A DNA stretch of 64,000 nucleotides, taken from JAZGGS01 sp963749485 (GTDB taxonomy: Bacteria > Bacteroidota > Ignavibacteria > Ignavibacteriales > Ignavibacteriaceae). The notes beneath the pieces are model-generated. The model was given only the letters and a program-made list of their open reading frames with translations, did not search any database and was not told the DNA's origin. Where the stretch lies: the NCBI GenBank assembly GCA_963749485.1, contig CAVVMV010000033.1, forward strand, positions 19,722 to 83,721. Direction: 5' to 3'. This document shows, in pieces, positions 1-9,163 of the stretch (position 1 is its first letter; each line of letters starts with the position of its first letter). The translations under genes and the position numbers were made by a program.

Positions 1-615
1 TTAATTACATCCTATGGACTTAATTCTTATTGGGCAACATTCAATCATAATCTTATCCAGGGGGGAAATGGTGTTTATGGAATTGCCAGTGCAGTTAGCG
101 CAGCATCACCAATAGTTGTAGGTATAGTAGCACTAATGCTGGAAATGAAACCTGATCTTGATGCTGCCCAGGTAAAACAAATTTTACAACAATCTGCCAG
201 ATCAGATAATTTTACAGGGACAACGCCGAATACGCAATGGGGATACGGAAAAGTGGATGCTTTAAATGCCTTAACACTGGTAAATCAACTGGTTGATGTG
301 GAAAATAAACTAATAAATGTTAATAATTTTTCGCTTCAACAAAACTTTCCAAACCCGTTTAACCCCTCAACAAAAATAAGTTTTCAAATTGCTGAATCTG
401 GATTCACTTCGCTTAAAATTTATGATGTTCTAGGAAATGAGGTTGCAACATTAGTAAACGAAGAAAAACCCGCTGGAAGTTATGAAGTTGAATTTTCCGC
501 CATAGGCGGATCCGCCTCCGGCGGAAATGCTTATACAATAACAAGTGGAATTTATTTTTACAAACTGCAATCTGGAAATTTTATTGAAACCAGGAAGATG
601 ATTTTATTGAAATAA
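1..615 (+). CDS. Subtilisin-like S8 peptidase, C-terminal part, with T9SS sorting domain (5' end outside window)
   Basis: The reading frame is open from base 1, so the gene starts upstream. Residues 30-41 of the visible part match the block around the catalytic Ser of subtilases (family wording GTSMASPHVAG; here AVSAASPIVVG), putting the nucleophile at Ser33 (bases 97-99). Asp and His of the triad would lie outside the window. A typical closing subtilase segment follows (ALMLEMKPDLDAAQVKQIL). The last ~95 residues are a T9SS sorting domain (QNFPNPFNPSTKI, YDVLGNEVATLVNEEK, final KMILLK), so the enzyme is predicted to be exported through the outer membrane and cleaved or anchored there. An in-frame palindrome (494-527) adds about ten residues (AIGGSASGGN region) inside the sorting domain. 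A strong terminator follows directly. Confidence 0.88.
   Translation, partial: LITSYGLNSYWATFNHNLIQGGNGVYGIASAVSAASPIVVGIVALMLEMKPDLDAAQVKQILQQSARSDNFTGTTPNTQWGYGKVDALNALTLVNQLVDVENKLINVNNFSLQQNFPNPFNPSTKISFQIAESGFTSLKIYDVLGNEVATLVNEEKPAGSYEVEFSAIGGSASGGNAYTITSGIYFYKLQSGNFIETRKMILLK
494..527. repeat. 34-bp palindromic repeat inside T9SS sorting-domain codons
   Basis: The outer arms TTTCCGCC (494-501) and GGCGGAAA (520-527) are perfect complements and the core GGCGGATCCGCC is itself a palindrome. It is GC-rich in an AT-rich gene. It sits in frame, between the EVEF and SGIYFY blocks of the sorting domain, where related domains in this window have only a few residues. Confidence 0.8.
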
Positions 616-620
616 CAATT

Positions 621-646
621 CGGGAGCTTCGGCTCCCCTTTTTTTT
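621..646 (+). terminator. Intrinsic terminator of the subtilase gene
   Basis: Perfect 6-bp stem GGGAGC/GCTCCC closed by a TTCG tetraloop (628-631), followed by an eight-T run (639-646). It starts six bases after the stop codon. Confidence 0.95.
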
Positions 647-774
647 GTAAATCCATTTCTCTTTTCTTTCTTACATATTAATAAATTTCAATTTACTTCT
701 AATTAATCATTGAGTTCCTCTTTAGAACTGATTAAGTTTAAACACGCATTTCATTTTCTGTTCAGGAGGCAGTT

Positions 775-2032
775 ATGAAAAGGTTTTTACTTTCTATAAT
801 CCTACTTTCTTCAATCTACACTCTAAATTCCTTTGCCCAAACTTACGGCTGGTATGTTATAGATCCTCCATCAATACCTGGAATAGTTGATTTTTCCGAT
901 CTTTATTTTACAGATGATAATACAGGATGGTTAACTACCAGCACATACGATAGCATTTACAGAACTGATGATGGAGCTATCACTTTCTCTACTCAATCAA
1001 CTCCCTTGGATATACCAGTGCTATCCATATGCTGGATGCAGATAATGGTTACTCAGGTGGAGCGGGGGGATGGATATATAATACAACAAATGGAGGACTT
1101 AATTGGGATTTTATAGGCTTCAATGGGCACTCTCCTTGATATTTCCTTTCCTTTTGGAACCACACCTGCTAATCCAATTGGATATGCCTGTGGAGATAGT
1201 GGACAAGTATGGGAAATTACTTCTACTCTTACAAATTTAAATAGCCCAAGTTCAACAACCTTCAGTGGTATCAGTGCACCGTCTGTTAATAATGTTTGGG
1301 TCTGTGGTGGTAATCGTATATATTATTATAATGGCACTAACTTTACTTCTCAAACAGCCCCAGCAGGAACCTTCAATGACATACACTTCATAAATAACCA
1401 GGAAGGATGGGTTGTTGGAAGTGGTGGAGTTATTGGCCATACTACAAATGGAGGAACATCCTGGAATGAACAGACAAATCCTGATACTCAGAATAGAACA
1501 CTCATTAAAGTATTTTTCCTGGATGCAAATAATGGATGGGCTGTTGGAGTTGATGGAGTAATTCTCCACACAATAGACGGAGGAACTACCTGGACAATAG
1601 AAGGAGCAGGACTTACAACTGCGAAGTCCTTAGAGGAGTTCATTTCACTTCCACAACAAATGGTTATGTAGTAGGAAATGGTAAAACTATTATTAAGTTT
1701 GGGGAATTAACTTCTGTAGAAAATGAAGAAGAAAACCAAGAGAGTTTTCACTTTCACAGAATTATCCAAATCCATTTAATCCAATACTACAAAATAAGAT
1801 ATCCGAATTCCAGCAATCTGTTTATGTTCGACTAAAAGTCTATGATGTTTTAGGAAATGAAGTTGCAACATTGTAAATGAAGAAAAACCTGTAGGAGAAT
1901 ATGAAATTGATTTTAATGCGACAATGGATTACCAAGTGGAATATATTTTTATCAACTTAAGGCAGGTTCATTTATTGCAGGCAGGCAGATGCATTACTTA
2001 TTGAAACCAGGAAGATGATTTTGATGAAATAA
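775..2032 (+). CDS. Secreted Ycf48-like beta-propeller protein with T9SS sorting domain (frame-interrupted)
   Basis: The start ATG follows a GGAGG Shine-Dalgarno. Residues 1-22 are a signal peptide (MKRFLLSIILLSS...NSFAQ). The body has Ycf48/photosystem-stability-factor style repeats ending in phrases such as NNGWAVGVDG and TIDGGTTW, which form beta-propeller blades; a scaffold or adhesion role is likelier than photosynthesis. The frame shifts near 1010, returns near 1120, and shifts again near 1620. The next frame reads on into a T9SS domain (QNYPNPFNP at about 1750-1780, YDVLGNEV about 1840) ending MILMK and stop at 2030-2032. Compensating shifts of this sort suggest consensus errors, though the sorting domain also carries a repeat insertion near 1975. 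The substrate of the protein is unknown. Confidence 0.72.
1975..2003. repeat. Degenerate copy of the GCAGGCAGG repeat in a sorting domain
   Basis: Sister genes read straight from GGTTCATTTATTG to AAACCAGG. Here about 26 bases containing GCAGGCAGGCAGATGC are inserted, and the hexamer TTATTG is present on both sides, as if a short target was duplicated. It resembles half of the perfect 20-bp palindromes at 3535 and 3643. Confidence 0.5.
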
Positions 2033-2063
2033 CAAATAAAATTTTCATTAATTATCCGGAAAG

Positions 2064-3633
2064 GTGATAACAATGAAACAATTTTACTTAACTATAATAT
2101 TTCTCATCTCTTTGACTCGATTAATTAATGCACAAGGAATAATTAAAGATGATTTTCTTGTGAATGATGATACTGTTATTGTAGATCATCATAATCCTGC
2201 GGTAACAATGAATAGTTCAGGAGAATTTATTATCACTTGGAATGATGAGCGAAACGGCTGGGATGATTGGGATATCTTTTTTCAAAGATATAATTCAAAC
2301 GGAAACCTAATTGGAACAAATGTACGTGTAAATAATGATGTTTCAATATTACCTCAAGTTGATCCAACCATTGCAATGAATGATGCAGGAAATTTTGTGA
2401 TTGCCTGGGAAGATGAGCGACAGGGTTTTCGAAATATTTACTATCAAATTTACGATTCAAATGGAAACCCGATTGGCTCCAATGAGCAGGCAAATGATGC
2501 ATTTGCAGTGGGACTCGATCCTGCTGTAGCTATGGATGATGCAGGAAATTTTGTTATTGCATGGAAAGACCACCGTAACACAGGTGATAGAGATATTTTT
2601 TTCCAATTGTTTGATTCTGGCGGAAATAAAATTGGAGTAAATGTAAAAGCGAATGATGATTCCGGAAGCGCGCATCAGGAAGCACCATCAATTGCAATGG
2701 ACGGAAATGGCGGTTTCGTTATCAGTTGGGATGATTTGCGTGATGGGAATGTAGTTCATGTTTATATGCAAAGATATAATTCAAATGGTAACCCGCTTGG
2801 TCTCAAACGTAAGGGTAGATGATGACCCAGCTAACAGTGGCTCTACTTCTATTGCTATGGATGCAGTTGGTAATTTTGTGGTTGTTTGGGTAGATCAACG
2901 TAGTGGTAATAATATATATTTTCAAATGTATGATAATAATGGTAATGCACTAGGCTCAAATACAATAATAAGTAACAACATTGGAAACTCTGGGCATGGC
3001 TGGCCGAGTATTTCAATGATACAGAACGGAGATTTTGTTAGTTACCTGGATGAGCTATATAGATCCTAATTATCCTGATGTAGAAGCCCAAAGATATATT
3101 GCAAACGGGACACCAATTGGAGGAAACTATCTTGTGGTATCTGATGGTATAAATGAAATTGAGTCCGTGCCTCAGGTTGCAGCAAATTCAACACAAATTG
3201 TTTTTGCATGGACTGATAATCGACGCACGTTTGGTCGCTTCGATACATTTGGAAAATTAGTAACCTGGAATTGGAATGGTGTTACTGATGTAGAAATTAT
3301 TGATAACAATGTGCCTGAAGAGTTTTCACTTTCGCAGAATTATCCAAATCCGTTTAATCCCTCAACAAAAATTAGATTTAGAATCCCCCTAATATCCTTT
3401 ATTAAAGGGGGAAAGCGAAGCTGGGGGATTTATTACACTTAAAAGTTTATGATGTATTAGGAAACGAAGTTGTACACTTTAGTTAACGAAGAAAAACCTG
3501 CTGGAGAATATGAAGTTGAATTTAATGCAGAAAGCCTGCCTGCCGGCAGGCAGGATTAACAAGTGGAATTTATTTCTATCAACTTAAGGCAGGTTCATTT
3601 ATTCAAACAAAGAAAATGCTATTACTTAAATAG
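2064..3633 (+). CDS. Secreted repeat protein with T9SS sorting domain, paralogue 1 (frame-interrupted)
   Basis: The signal peptide ends ...RLINAQ. It is followed by about six imperfect repeats of ~52 residues with the pattern 'SIAMDAxGNFVIxWxDxRxGxxDIYFQxYxSNGNxLGxN'. I do not recognise a named family; the regular Trp and Phe/Tyr spacing suggests a beta-propeller or other beta-rich surface protein. The frame shifts near 2800 (one extra T in GGTCTC) and near 3040, then continues into QNYPNPFNPSTKIRF. The sorting domain is split by a 49-bp repeat (3382-3430), and a 20-bp palindrome (3535-3554) sits before TSGIYFYQL. The remaining frame changes fall in that damaged domain. The next gene is a tandem duplicate of this one. 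Confidence 0.72.
3382..3430. repeat. 49-bp inverted-repeat element interrupting a sorting domain
   Basis: It begins AATCCCCC and ends GGGGGATT (perfect 8-base inverted ends), with an internal AAAGGGGG. It lies between the codons for STKIRF.IP and LKVYDVLG, which are almost adjacent in the sister genes. Its sequence differs from the GCAGGCAGG palindromes, so it is a second repeat family. Confidence 0.7.
3535..3554. repeat. Perfect 20-bp palindrome in a sorting domain
   Basis: CCTGCCTGCCGGCAGGCAGG is self-complementary over all 20 bases. It sits between the EVEFNA and LTSGIYFYQL codons and throws the reading frame off at this point. Confidence 0.85.
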
Positions 3634-3642
3634 AACTAAAAA

Positions 3643-3662
3643 CCTGCCTGCCGGCAGGCAGG
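3643..3662. repeat. Second exact copy of the 20-bp palindrome, just after the stop codon
   Basis: Identical in sequence to 3535-3554, and located ten bases after the stop (3631-3633). It is followed by a second partial copy of sorting-domain end codons (ATGATTTTAATGAAATAAC), so the 3' end of the gene looks duplicated around the palindrome. Confidence 0.85.
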
Positions 3663-3718
3663 AATGATTTTAATGAAATAACAAATAAATTTTAAATAAT
3701 TATCCGAAAGGGATAACA

Positions 3719-5242
3719 ATGAAACAAAATATCTTACTTTTTATTTTTCTTGTCTTCTGTTTTTCTTTTACTCAAATCGTTAATGCACAGGGTATAATAA
3801 AAGATGATTTCCTTGTTAATGATGATACAGGTAGTGAACATCAATTAGGTTCCCTCAATCTCAATGGATGGGGCAGGTAATTTTGTTATTGTGTGGTACG
3901 ATTTTAGGAATGCCAACTGGGATATATATTTTCAAAGGTACAACGATGCAGGAACAGCTTTAGGAGTTAATACAAAAGTAAATGATGATACTGGAGGTGC
4001 ATCTCAAGAGCATCCAAAAATTTCAATGGACGCAGCAGGTAATTTTGTTATTGTGTGGGATGATAACAGGAATAACAATTCTGATATCTATTTTCAAAGA
4101 TATACCAGCACAGGAGGAGCTTTAGGAGTTAACACAAAAGTTAACGATGATGCTGGCTAGTGCAATACAATGGGATCCATCAATCTCAATGGATGCAGCA
4201 GGTAATTTTGTGGTTGTGTGGATAGATGAAAGGAATGGCAATCGTGATATCTATTTTCAAAGATATAATGATACAGGAGGAGCTGTAGGAGTTAATACAT
4301 TGGTTAACGATGATGCAAGCACTGCCGATCAGATTGCTCCCACAATTATGATTGACGTAGCAGGTAATTTTGTTATAGTGTGGCATGATTTTAGGAATGA
4401 TGATTGGGATATCTATTTTCAAAGATATACCAGCACAGGAGGACCTTTAGGAGTTAACACAAAAGTAAACGATGATGCTGGTACTGAATTTCAATTCTAT
4501 CCTACAATCTCAATGGATGCGATAGGCAATTTTGTTATTGTGTGGCAAGATTTCAGGAATATTAATTGGGATATATATTTTCAAAGATTCACAAGTACAG
4601 GCGCAGCTTTAGGAACTAACATAAAAGTAAACGATGATGCTGGTAGTATGCATCAAAAGGTTCCCTCAATCTCAATGGACGGAGTTGGTGATTTTGTTAT
4701 TGTGTGGCTAGACGATAGATATGGACAAACTGACCACGATATTATTGGTCAAAGATATTTTTCAAATGGAAATCCAAATGGCGGAAATTATCTTATTGTT
4801 GCCAATGGTCCAAATAATGGCGTAGCATCACCGGTAGTATTTGCAGATAACTCAAGCATAATTTTTTCATGGCAGGATGACCGCCGATCAGAAGGATGGG
4901 ACATATATGCAAAAATAGTTAACTGGAATTGGAATGGAGTAACAGCTGTAATAGACGAGGGAAATATTAATCCAAAAGATTTTTCACTTTCACAGAATTA
5001 TCCAAATCCGTTTAATCCTTCAACAAAAATTAGATTCACAATTCCACAAACTGAGTTTTGTTTCACTTAAAAGTTTATGATGTTTTAGGAAATGAAGTTG
5101 CAACTCTTGTTAATGAAGAAAAACCAGCAGGAGAATATGAAGTTGAATTTGAATCGGAGACGGATTAACAAGTGGAATTTATTTTTATCAATTAAAATCC
5201 GGAAATTTTGTTGAGACTAAGAAAATGATATTAATGAGGTAG
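3719..5242 (+). CDS. Secreted repeat protein with T9SS sorting domain, paralogue 2 (frame-interrupted)
   Basis: The start ATG at 3719 gives a signal peptide ending FTQIVNAQ, then the same opening (GIIKDDFLVNDD) and the same ~52-residue repeats as the gene before it. Frame breaks occur near 3850, near 4155 (an extra C in GGCTAG; without it the text reads DDAGSAIQWDPSISMD) and in the sorting domain at about 5055 and 5068. Those two look like +1 changes in TTTT and AAAA when compared with sister sorting domains. Stop is at 5240-5242. The repeats are strikingly alike at the DNA level (TTTTCAAAGATAT and AATTTTGTTATTGTGTGG recur), which implies recent expansion. Predicted outer-surface or released protein; function unknown. 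Confidence 0.75.
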
Positions 5243-5412
5243 TCAGGATCGACATTGCGAGAAGTGATGCAATAGTTTACCTCGACTTATCGGGGAAGCA
5301 ATCCAACTATTTTAATAGATTGCTTTGCTAATTTTATAAGGTCGGAAAATTAAATAACTAATTTATTATTAAAATATTTATGTAATTAGATTTCATCAGG
5401 AAAGGTCCTAAA

Positions 5413-6593
5413 ATGAAGAATGTATTGCAAAGTACGTTTTTATTATTAGTTCTGCTCTCTTTTTCACCATTATGGGGTTACGAAGATATTACACCTGGCG
5501 AGGTTCACGATAGACTTGTTACCGGTGACACATTAATTATCCTTGATGTTAGGGAAATATTTGAATACACAAATGGACATATAGCGGAACCTGCAGGACA
5601 ATTACCGTTAACACCAGTTAACCTTCCATGGGTAAGTAATGTTCTGGTTGCAGAATTCCTACGCCTGCCAATGGATATTGATATTATTGTTTACTGCCAG
5701 GCGGGAGGGCGAAGTGCATTAGCATCCGCATTTTTAGAATCAAAAGGATTTACACAAATTTATAATATGGTGGGTGGTATTGCTGGTTGGAGCTATGAAA
5801 CCAGGGACGATTTATACGGTGATAATTCTGGACTATGGGTATCTCCCATAGAAATTTAGATCCTGTAACTATAATTTGCACAGAAACAGGCGATACTAGC
5901 AAAATTATTTTCCCTTCTTCTGCTTTACCCGGTGCAGATTCGATTTACATTGAATTTCATTTTGCTTCTCACCATCCATTTCTGCCACCTAATGTTCCGG
6001 AATCTGATGTTGATGGATTATTCCGTATGACTGCATTGGATCCATTTGGTTTATCCTTATTTATAGGTGATTCTCTTGTACTTATGGATTCTGTTGATAT
6101 TTTCCTTTCTCCAGAATATCAGGGTAGCGAAATATTTAATCCTGATATGAAAATTTTTGTACCGGATGAAGGATGGCGGAGTGTTTCATTTTTACTTAAT
6201 CATTTATCTTTTTTTAGAACTGAATTAATTCTAAGAAAATGGTATAATGTTGAAGGTTATTTACCAACAAGTATTTATTCAAATAAGAATGAAATCCCAA
6301 GTGAATTTACTTTACTTCAGAATTATCCAAACCCGTTTAACCCATCCACAAAAATAAAATATACAATTTGGCTGATTGATCGGAGTTTACGTATTTTGAA
6401 AGTTTATGATGTTTTAGGAAACGAAGTTGCGATATTAGTAAATGAAGAAATTACCCGCAGGAAAATATGAAGTTGAGTTTAATGCGATGCAGGATTAACA
6501 AGCGGAATTTATTTCTATCAATTAAAAGTTTACCCCGCAGGAGGCGGAGCAGAAAGGTTTATTGAGACTAAGAAGATGGTGTTAATGAAATAG
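5413..6593 (+). CDS. Secreted rhodanese-domain protein with T9SS sorting domain (frame-interrupted)
   Basis: The signal peptide is residues 1-22 (ending SPLWG). It is followed by a rhodanese domain (residues ~25-140: ITPGEVHDRL, LDVREIFEY, active-site loop CQAGGRS with Cys95, GGIAGW). Rhodaneses move sulfane sulfur or bind thiols; an exported one suggests periplasmic or surface sulfur handling. A frameshift near 5845 joins it to a ~140-residue segment (TETGDTSKIIFPSSALPGADSIYIEF...) that I do not recognise, then a T9SS domain (LQNYPNPFNPSTKI, YDVLGNEVAILVNEE). A second break lies near 6450, and an in-frame GC-rich insert (about 6530-6555) precedes the closing FIETKKMVLMK. Stop at 6591-6593. 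Confidence 0.78.
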
Positions 6594-6771
6594 ACTTTTA
6601 GTTTCAGTAATTAAAATTTGCTTGTAATTATTTCTGTATCAATGTAAAAATGTGATTTTTTATAATTCAGATTGCTATTTGCTCATCTATTTTTACCCTT
6701 CCCGGTGGTACAAATATTGTTAATATTTTTGTGTTGAAATCTAATCTGAAAATAAAATTAGGAATAAAATA

Positions 6772-7616
6772 ATGAAACGGAAAAGAGACTTTAGCAAGAT
6801 GATTCTCATCTCTTGTTCTCCTTAATCTATTTGTTTTTCTCTCCTGTTCGGAGAATGACCCCACCACACCCGCAGAGCAGTCTCCGGATATTCCACCTCA
6901 ATCAACGTTTATAATGGATTTTTCTGAATTCCCGGATACTACTTCACCGGCATTGTTTGGAAAAATACTTTCACCCGATACTCTTCAACGAACCAACTGG
7001 CAATGGGCTGCTTCTCATGTCAGTTTCTGGAATACAATTTTAACTATTACCCTCGCTGTTCCCGTCGCTGCTTTTGGAGAAGCTTTTAATCATCAACCGG
7101 TTCAGCAACCTGATGGTTCCTGGCTTTGGTCTTATAGTGTTTTTGTTGGCGGAGCTGTTCATACTGCCAAGCTTTTTGGTAAAGCAGTTGGAAATGGTGT
7201 TGAATGGAGAATGCTTCTAACCAAACAGGGTTTTTATGAAGATTTTGAGTGGTATACAGGATTTTCTAACTTGCCGCTAACTGAAGGAAACTGGACTTTG
7301 AATAAAGATCCTAATGACCCTGTTCCATTCTTATATATTTCGTGGCACAGAGATGCACAGCAAAATACTGCCGATATTAAATACACCAACATAGTTCCGC
7401 AGGCATCCGGCAAATGGCAGTTATATATTTTATGGTAAAACAAATGATAATCCTTATAACCGTTTTTATGATATCTTCGGACAGGAAGAGAACCGCATCA
7501 TAGATATTGAATGGAATTACGAAAATCTTTTTGGCAGAGTTATGGATCCGCTGCATTTTGGTGATCCAGATTGGCATTGCTGGAATGAACAACTATTCAA
7601 CATTGATTGCCAATAA
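6772..7616 (+). CDS. Hypothetical lipoprotein, ~275 residues (frame-interrupted)
   Basis: ATG 6772 opens a short frame. After a shift near 6790-6805 the text reads LVLLNLFVFLSC|SENDPTTP, a lipoprotein signal with the lipobox Cys encoded near 6855. The long middle part contains Trp- and Asn-rich phrases such as WQWAASHVSFWNTIL and WLWSYSVFVGGAVHTAKLFG. A second break near 7415 leads into YIFYGKTNDNPYNRFYD...WHCWNEQLFNIDCQ and stop 7614-7616. The amphipathic beta-rich pattern suggests a small periplasm-facing barrel or lipocalin-like fold, but no family is recognised. Confidence 0.6.
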
Positions 7617-7639
7617 CAAAAACAAAATTCACACCCAAC

Positions 7640-7659
7640 CCTGCCTGACGGCGGGCAGG
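7640..7659. repeat. Imperfect copy of the 20-bp palindrome, intergenic
   Basis: CCTGCCTGACGGCGGGCAGG differs from the perfect copies at 3535 and 3643 at two or three central positions. It lies just after the lipoprotein stop. Confidence 0.7.
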
Positions 7660-7671
7660 CTTAGCTTTTAG

Positions 7672-7696
7672 TCCCTCTTCTTAACAAGGAGAGGGA
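7672..7696. repeat. Third repeat family: TCCCTCT...AGAGGGA inverted repeat
   Basis: Arms TCCCTCT (7672-7678) and AGAGGGA (7690-7696) pair, and the element continues as TATAGGGTGAGGTTAA. It lies directly downstream of the 7640 palindrome and has a different sequence from the other two families. Confidence 0.55.
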
Positions 7697-7735
7697 TATA
7701 GGGTGAGGTTAATTTCACTGAATTTTTAATCTGTT

Positions 7736-7822
7736 TGAAACAAAGTTGCAACACTTGTTAACGAATATTTCCAGCAGCGTAAATAAAATGGATTCCGGAT
7801 CTTTTGTTAAAACAAGTAATAC
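7736..7822 (+). pseudogene. Orphan fragment of a T9SS sorting domain
   Basis: GAAACAAAGTTGCAACACTTGTTAACGAA reads NKVATLVNE, the core of the sorting domain, and GGATCTTTTGTTAAAACA (about 7797-7814) reads GSFVKT, its end. Nothing upstream encodes a protein for it. It is a leftover of a lost or recombined T9SS gene. Confidence 0.55.
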
Positions 7823-7896
7823 GATAAATTTTGTTGAAATAAGAATATCTTCTATTTTAGAAACAAAACTAATTTCTAAAATGGAGTTAAGACTAC

Positions 7897-8365
7897 GTGG
7901 ATCAAAAAGCAGTTATCAGAAAACAATTACTTTTTTCTTTGCGCGGGGGAAATGCACATAAAGCAATCAAAAGAGGAATCAATCACTTTCCTATAGCTTT
8001 GATCAATAAGAAAATGCCGAATGCTGATTACACACCGTGGCAGTTACTCGATCATATGCGAAGAGCTCAAATCGATATTATAAAATTTATTACCGACGCA
8101 GGTTACAAATCCCCTGATTGGCCTAAAGGATTATTGGCCAGACAAAAACGAAATGGCTGATGAAGATAAGTGGAAGAAAACTGTTGAGGAGTTCTTTGAA
8201 GGTTTGGATGTTATGGAAAAATTTGTGAAAGATGATAAGTATGATTTGTTTGCTAATATTCCACACGCCCCTCAATACACAATCTTTAGAGAAGTAATGG
8301 TTTTATCCAATCACAACTCCTATCATTTGGGTCAGTTGATGCTTATGAAAAAAATGATAAAGTAA
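7897..8365 (+). CDS. DinB-superfamily protein (frame-interrupted)
   Basis: The first frame (7897-8160) carries NADYTPWQLLDHMRRAQIDIIKFI and the second (8153-8365) carries HAPQYTIFREVMVLSNHNSYHLGQLMLMKK. Together they make a four-helix DinB/YfiT-like protein of ~155 residues, with His residues in helix 2 (LLDHMRR) and the last helix (NHNSYHLGQ) where family members bind a divalent metal. One frameshift lies near 8145. Such proteins are often thiol-dependent transferases or stress proteins; no specific substrate can be named. Three other DinB-like sequences occur in this window. Confidence 0.72.
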
Positions 8366-8412
8366 AAATATACGCTCCCTGGTTTAGGATGCTGAATTTT
8401 TATTAAGAAGTC

Positions 8413-8441
8413 TTGATTTCTTAATTTTTTCGAATTAAATT
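8413..8441 (+). promoter_or_regulatory. Sigma-70-like promoter for the ACT-domain gene
   Basis: TTGATT (8413-8418), a 17-base spacer and TAAATT (8436-8441). Predicted transcription start is near 8448, about 45 bases before the start codon. Confidence 0.45.
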
Positions 8442-8491
8442 GAAACCGAATCTCTTAAAAAACTTATAATCAAATATAAGAGGAGGGGATT

Positions 8492-8905
8492 ATGGCGCTC
8501 ACTATCAGAAAAGCAGAATATTTTTACACTACTGTTATAGATCAGCCCGGCGAGGCGTACAAAATACTAACACAACTCGAAGATATTGGTGTTAATCTCC
8601 TTGCCTTTACAGCAATTCCAATGGGACCGGAACGAACCCAGTTTACACTTTTCCCCGAAGATGAAAATATGCTAAGCGAAGCAGCCAGGGAAGCTGGATT
8701 TACACTGGATGGACCACACCCGGCAATTTTGGTGCAAGGGGATGATGAGCTTGGTGCACTAACAGAAATTCATAATAAATTGTACCGGGCAAACGTTAAT
8801 GTCTATGCTTCAAATGGTGTAACTGATGGCAAAGGCAGCTTTGGTTATGTTCTCTACATAAGACCTGAAGAATACGAAATGGCTGCGGCTGCCCTGGAAT
8901 TATAA
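8492..8905 (+). CDS. ACT-domain-like small protein
   Basis: This is an uninterrupted 137-residue protein with a strong Shine-Dalgarno (AGGAGG). Residues ~8-60 (YFYTTVIDQPGEAYKILTQLEDIGVNLLAFTAI) follow the ACT pattern of a strand, the loop DxPGxA, a helix, then GVN. Residues ~85-137 give a second, shorter ACT-like half (GALTEIHNKLYRANVNVYASNGV). ACT domains bind small ligands, typically amino acids, to regulate a partner. No enzyme domain is attached, so it may be a free regulatory subunit. It lies alone between unrelated genes with its own promoter. Confidence 0.72.
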   Translation: MALTIRKAEYFYTTVIDQPGEAYKILTQLEDIGVNLLAFTAIPMGPERTQFTLFPEDENMLSEAAREAGFTLDGPHPAILVQGDDELGALTEIHNKLYRANVNVYASNGVTDGKGSFGYVLYIRPEEYEMAAAALEL

Positions 8906-9163
8906 TTAATCTGAATAACTCCGAATAGCTAGGTTACCGAAACAATATCAATCTGCATCAAATTTGCACTTTGCTGTTTTTGTACTATAAAACTTGATTC
9001 TGATATTATTATAGCTGGATTTTAATTGAGTAGTAGATTTTTCACTCGCAAAAAACCAATAAATCTTGATTACAGAGATATTATTTTCATCTAAAGTCAT
9101 TTCCAATTTTATTAAACTAAATTTTAAACACATCTTCTTTCTAACAAATTCAGAGATCCAATT

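Noticed and set aside
5243..5340. ATTGCGAGAAG...GAAGCAATCC...GATTGCTTTGC stretch after the second repeat-protein gene
   Set aside because: It may be a dispersed intergenic repeat, but only one copy is in the window and the pairing is loose, so it is not listed as a feature.
6667..6867. 66-residue minus-strand frame near the lipoprotein start
   Set aside because: It overlaps the lipoprotein signal region in antisense and has no recognisable content.
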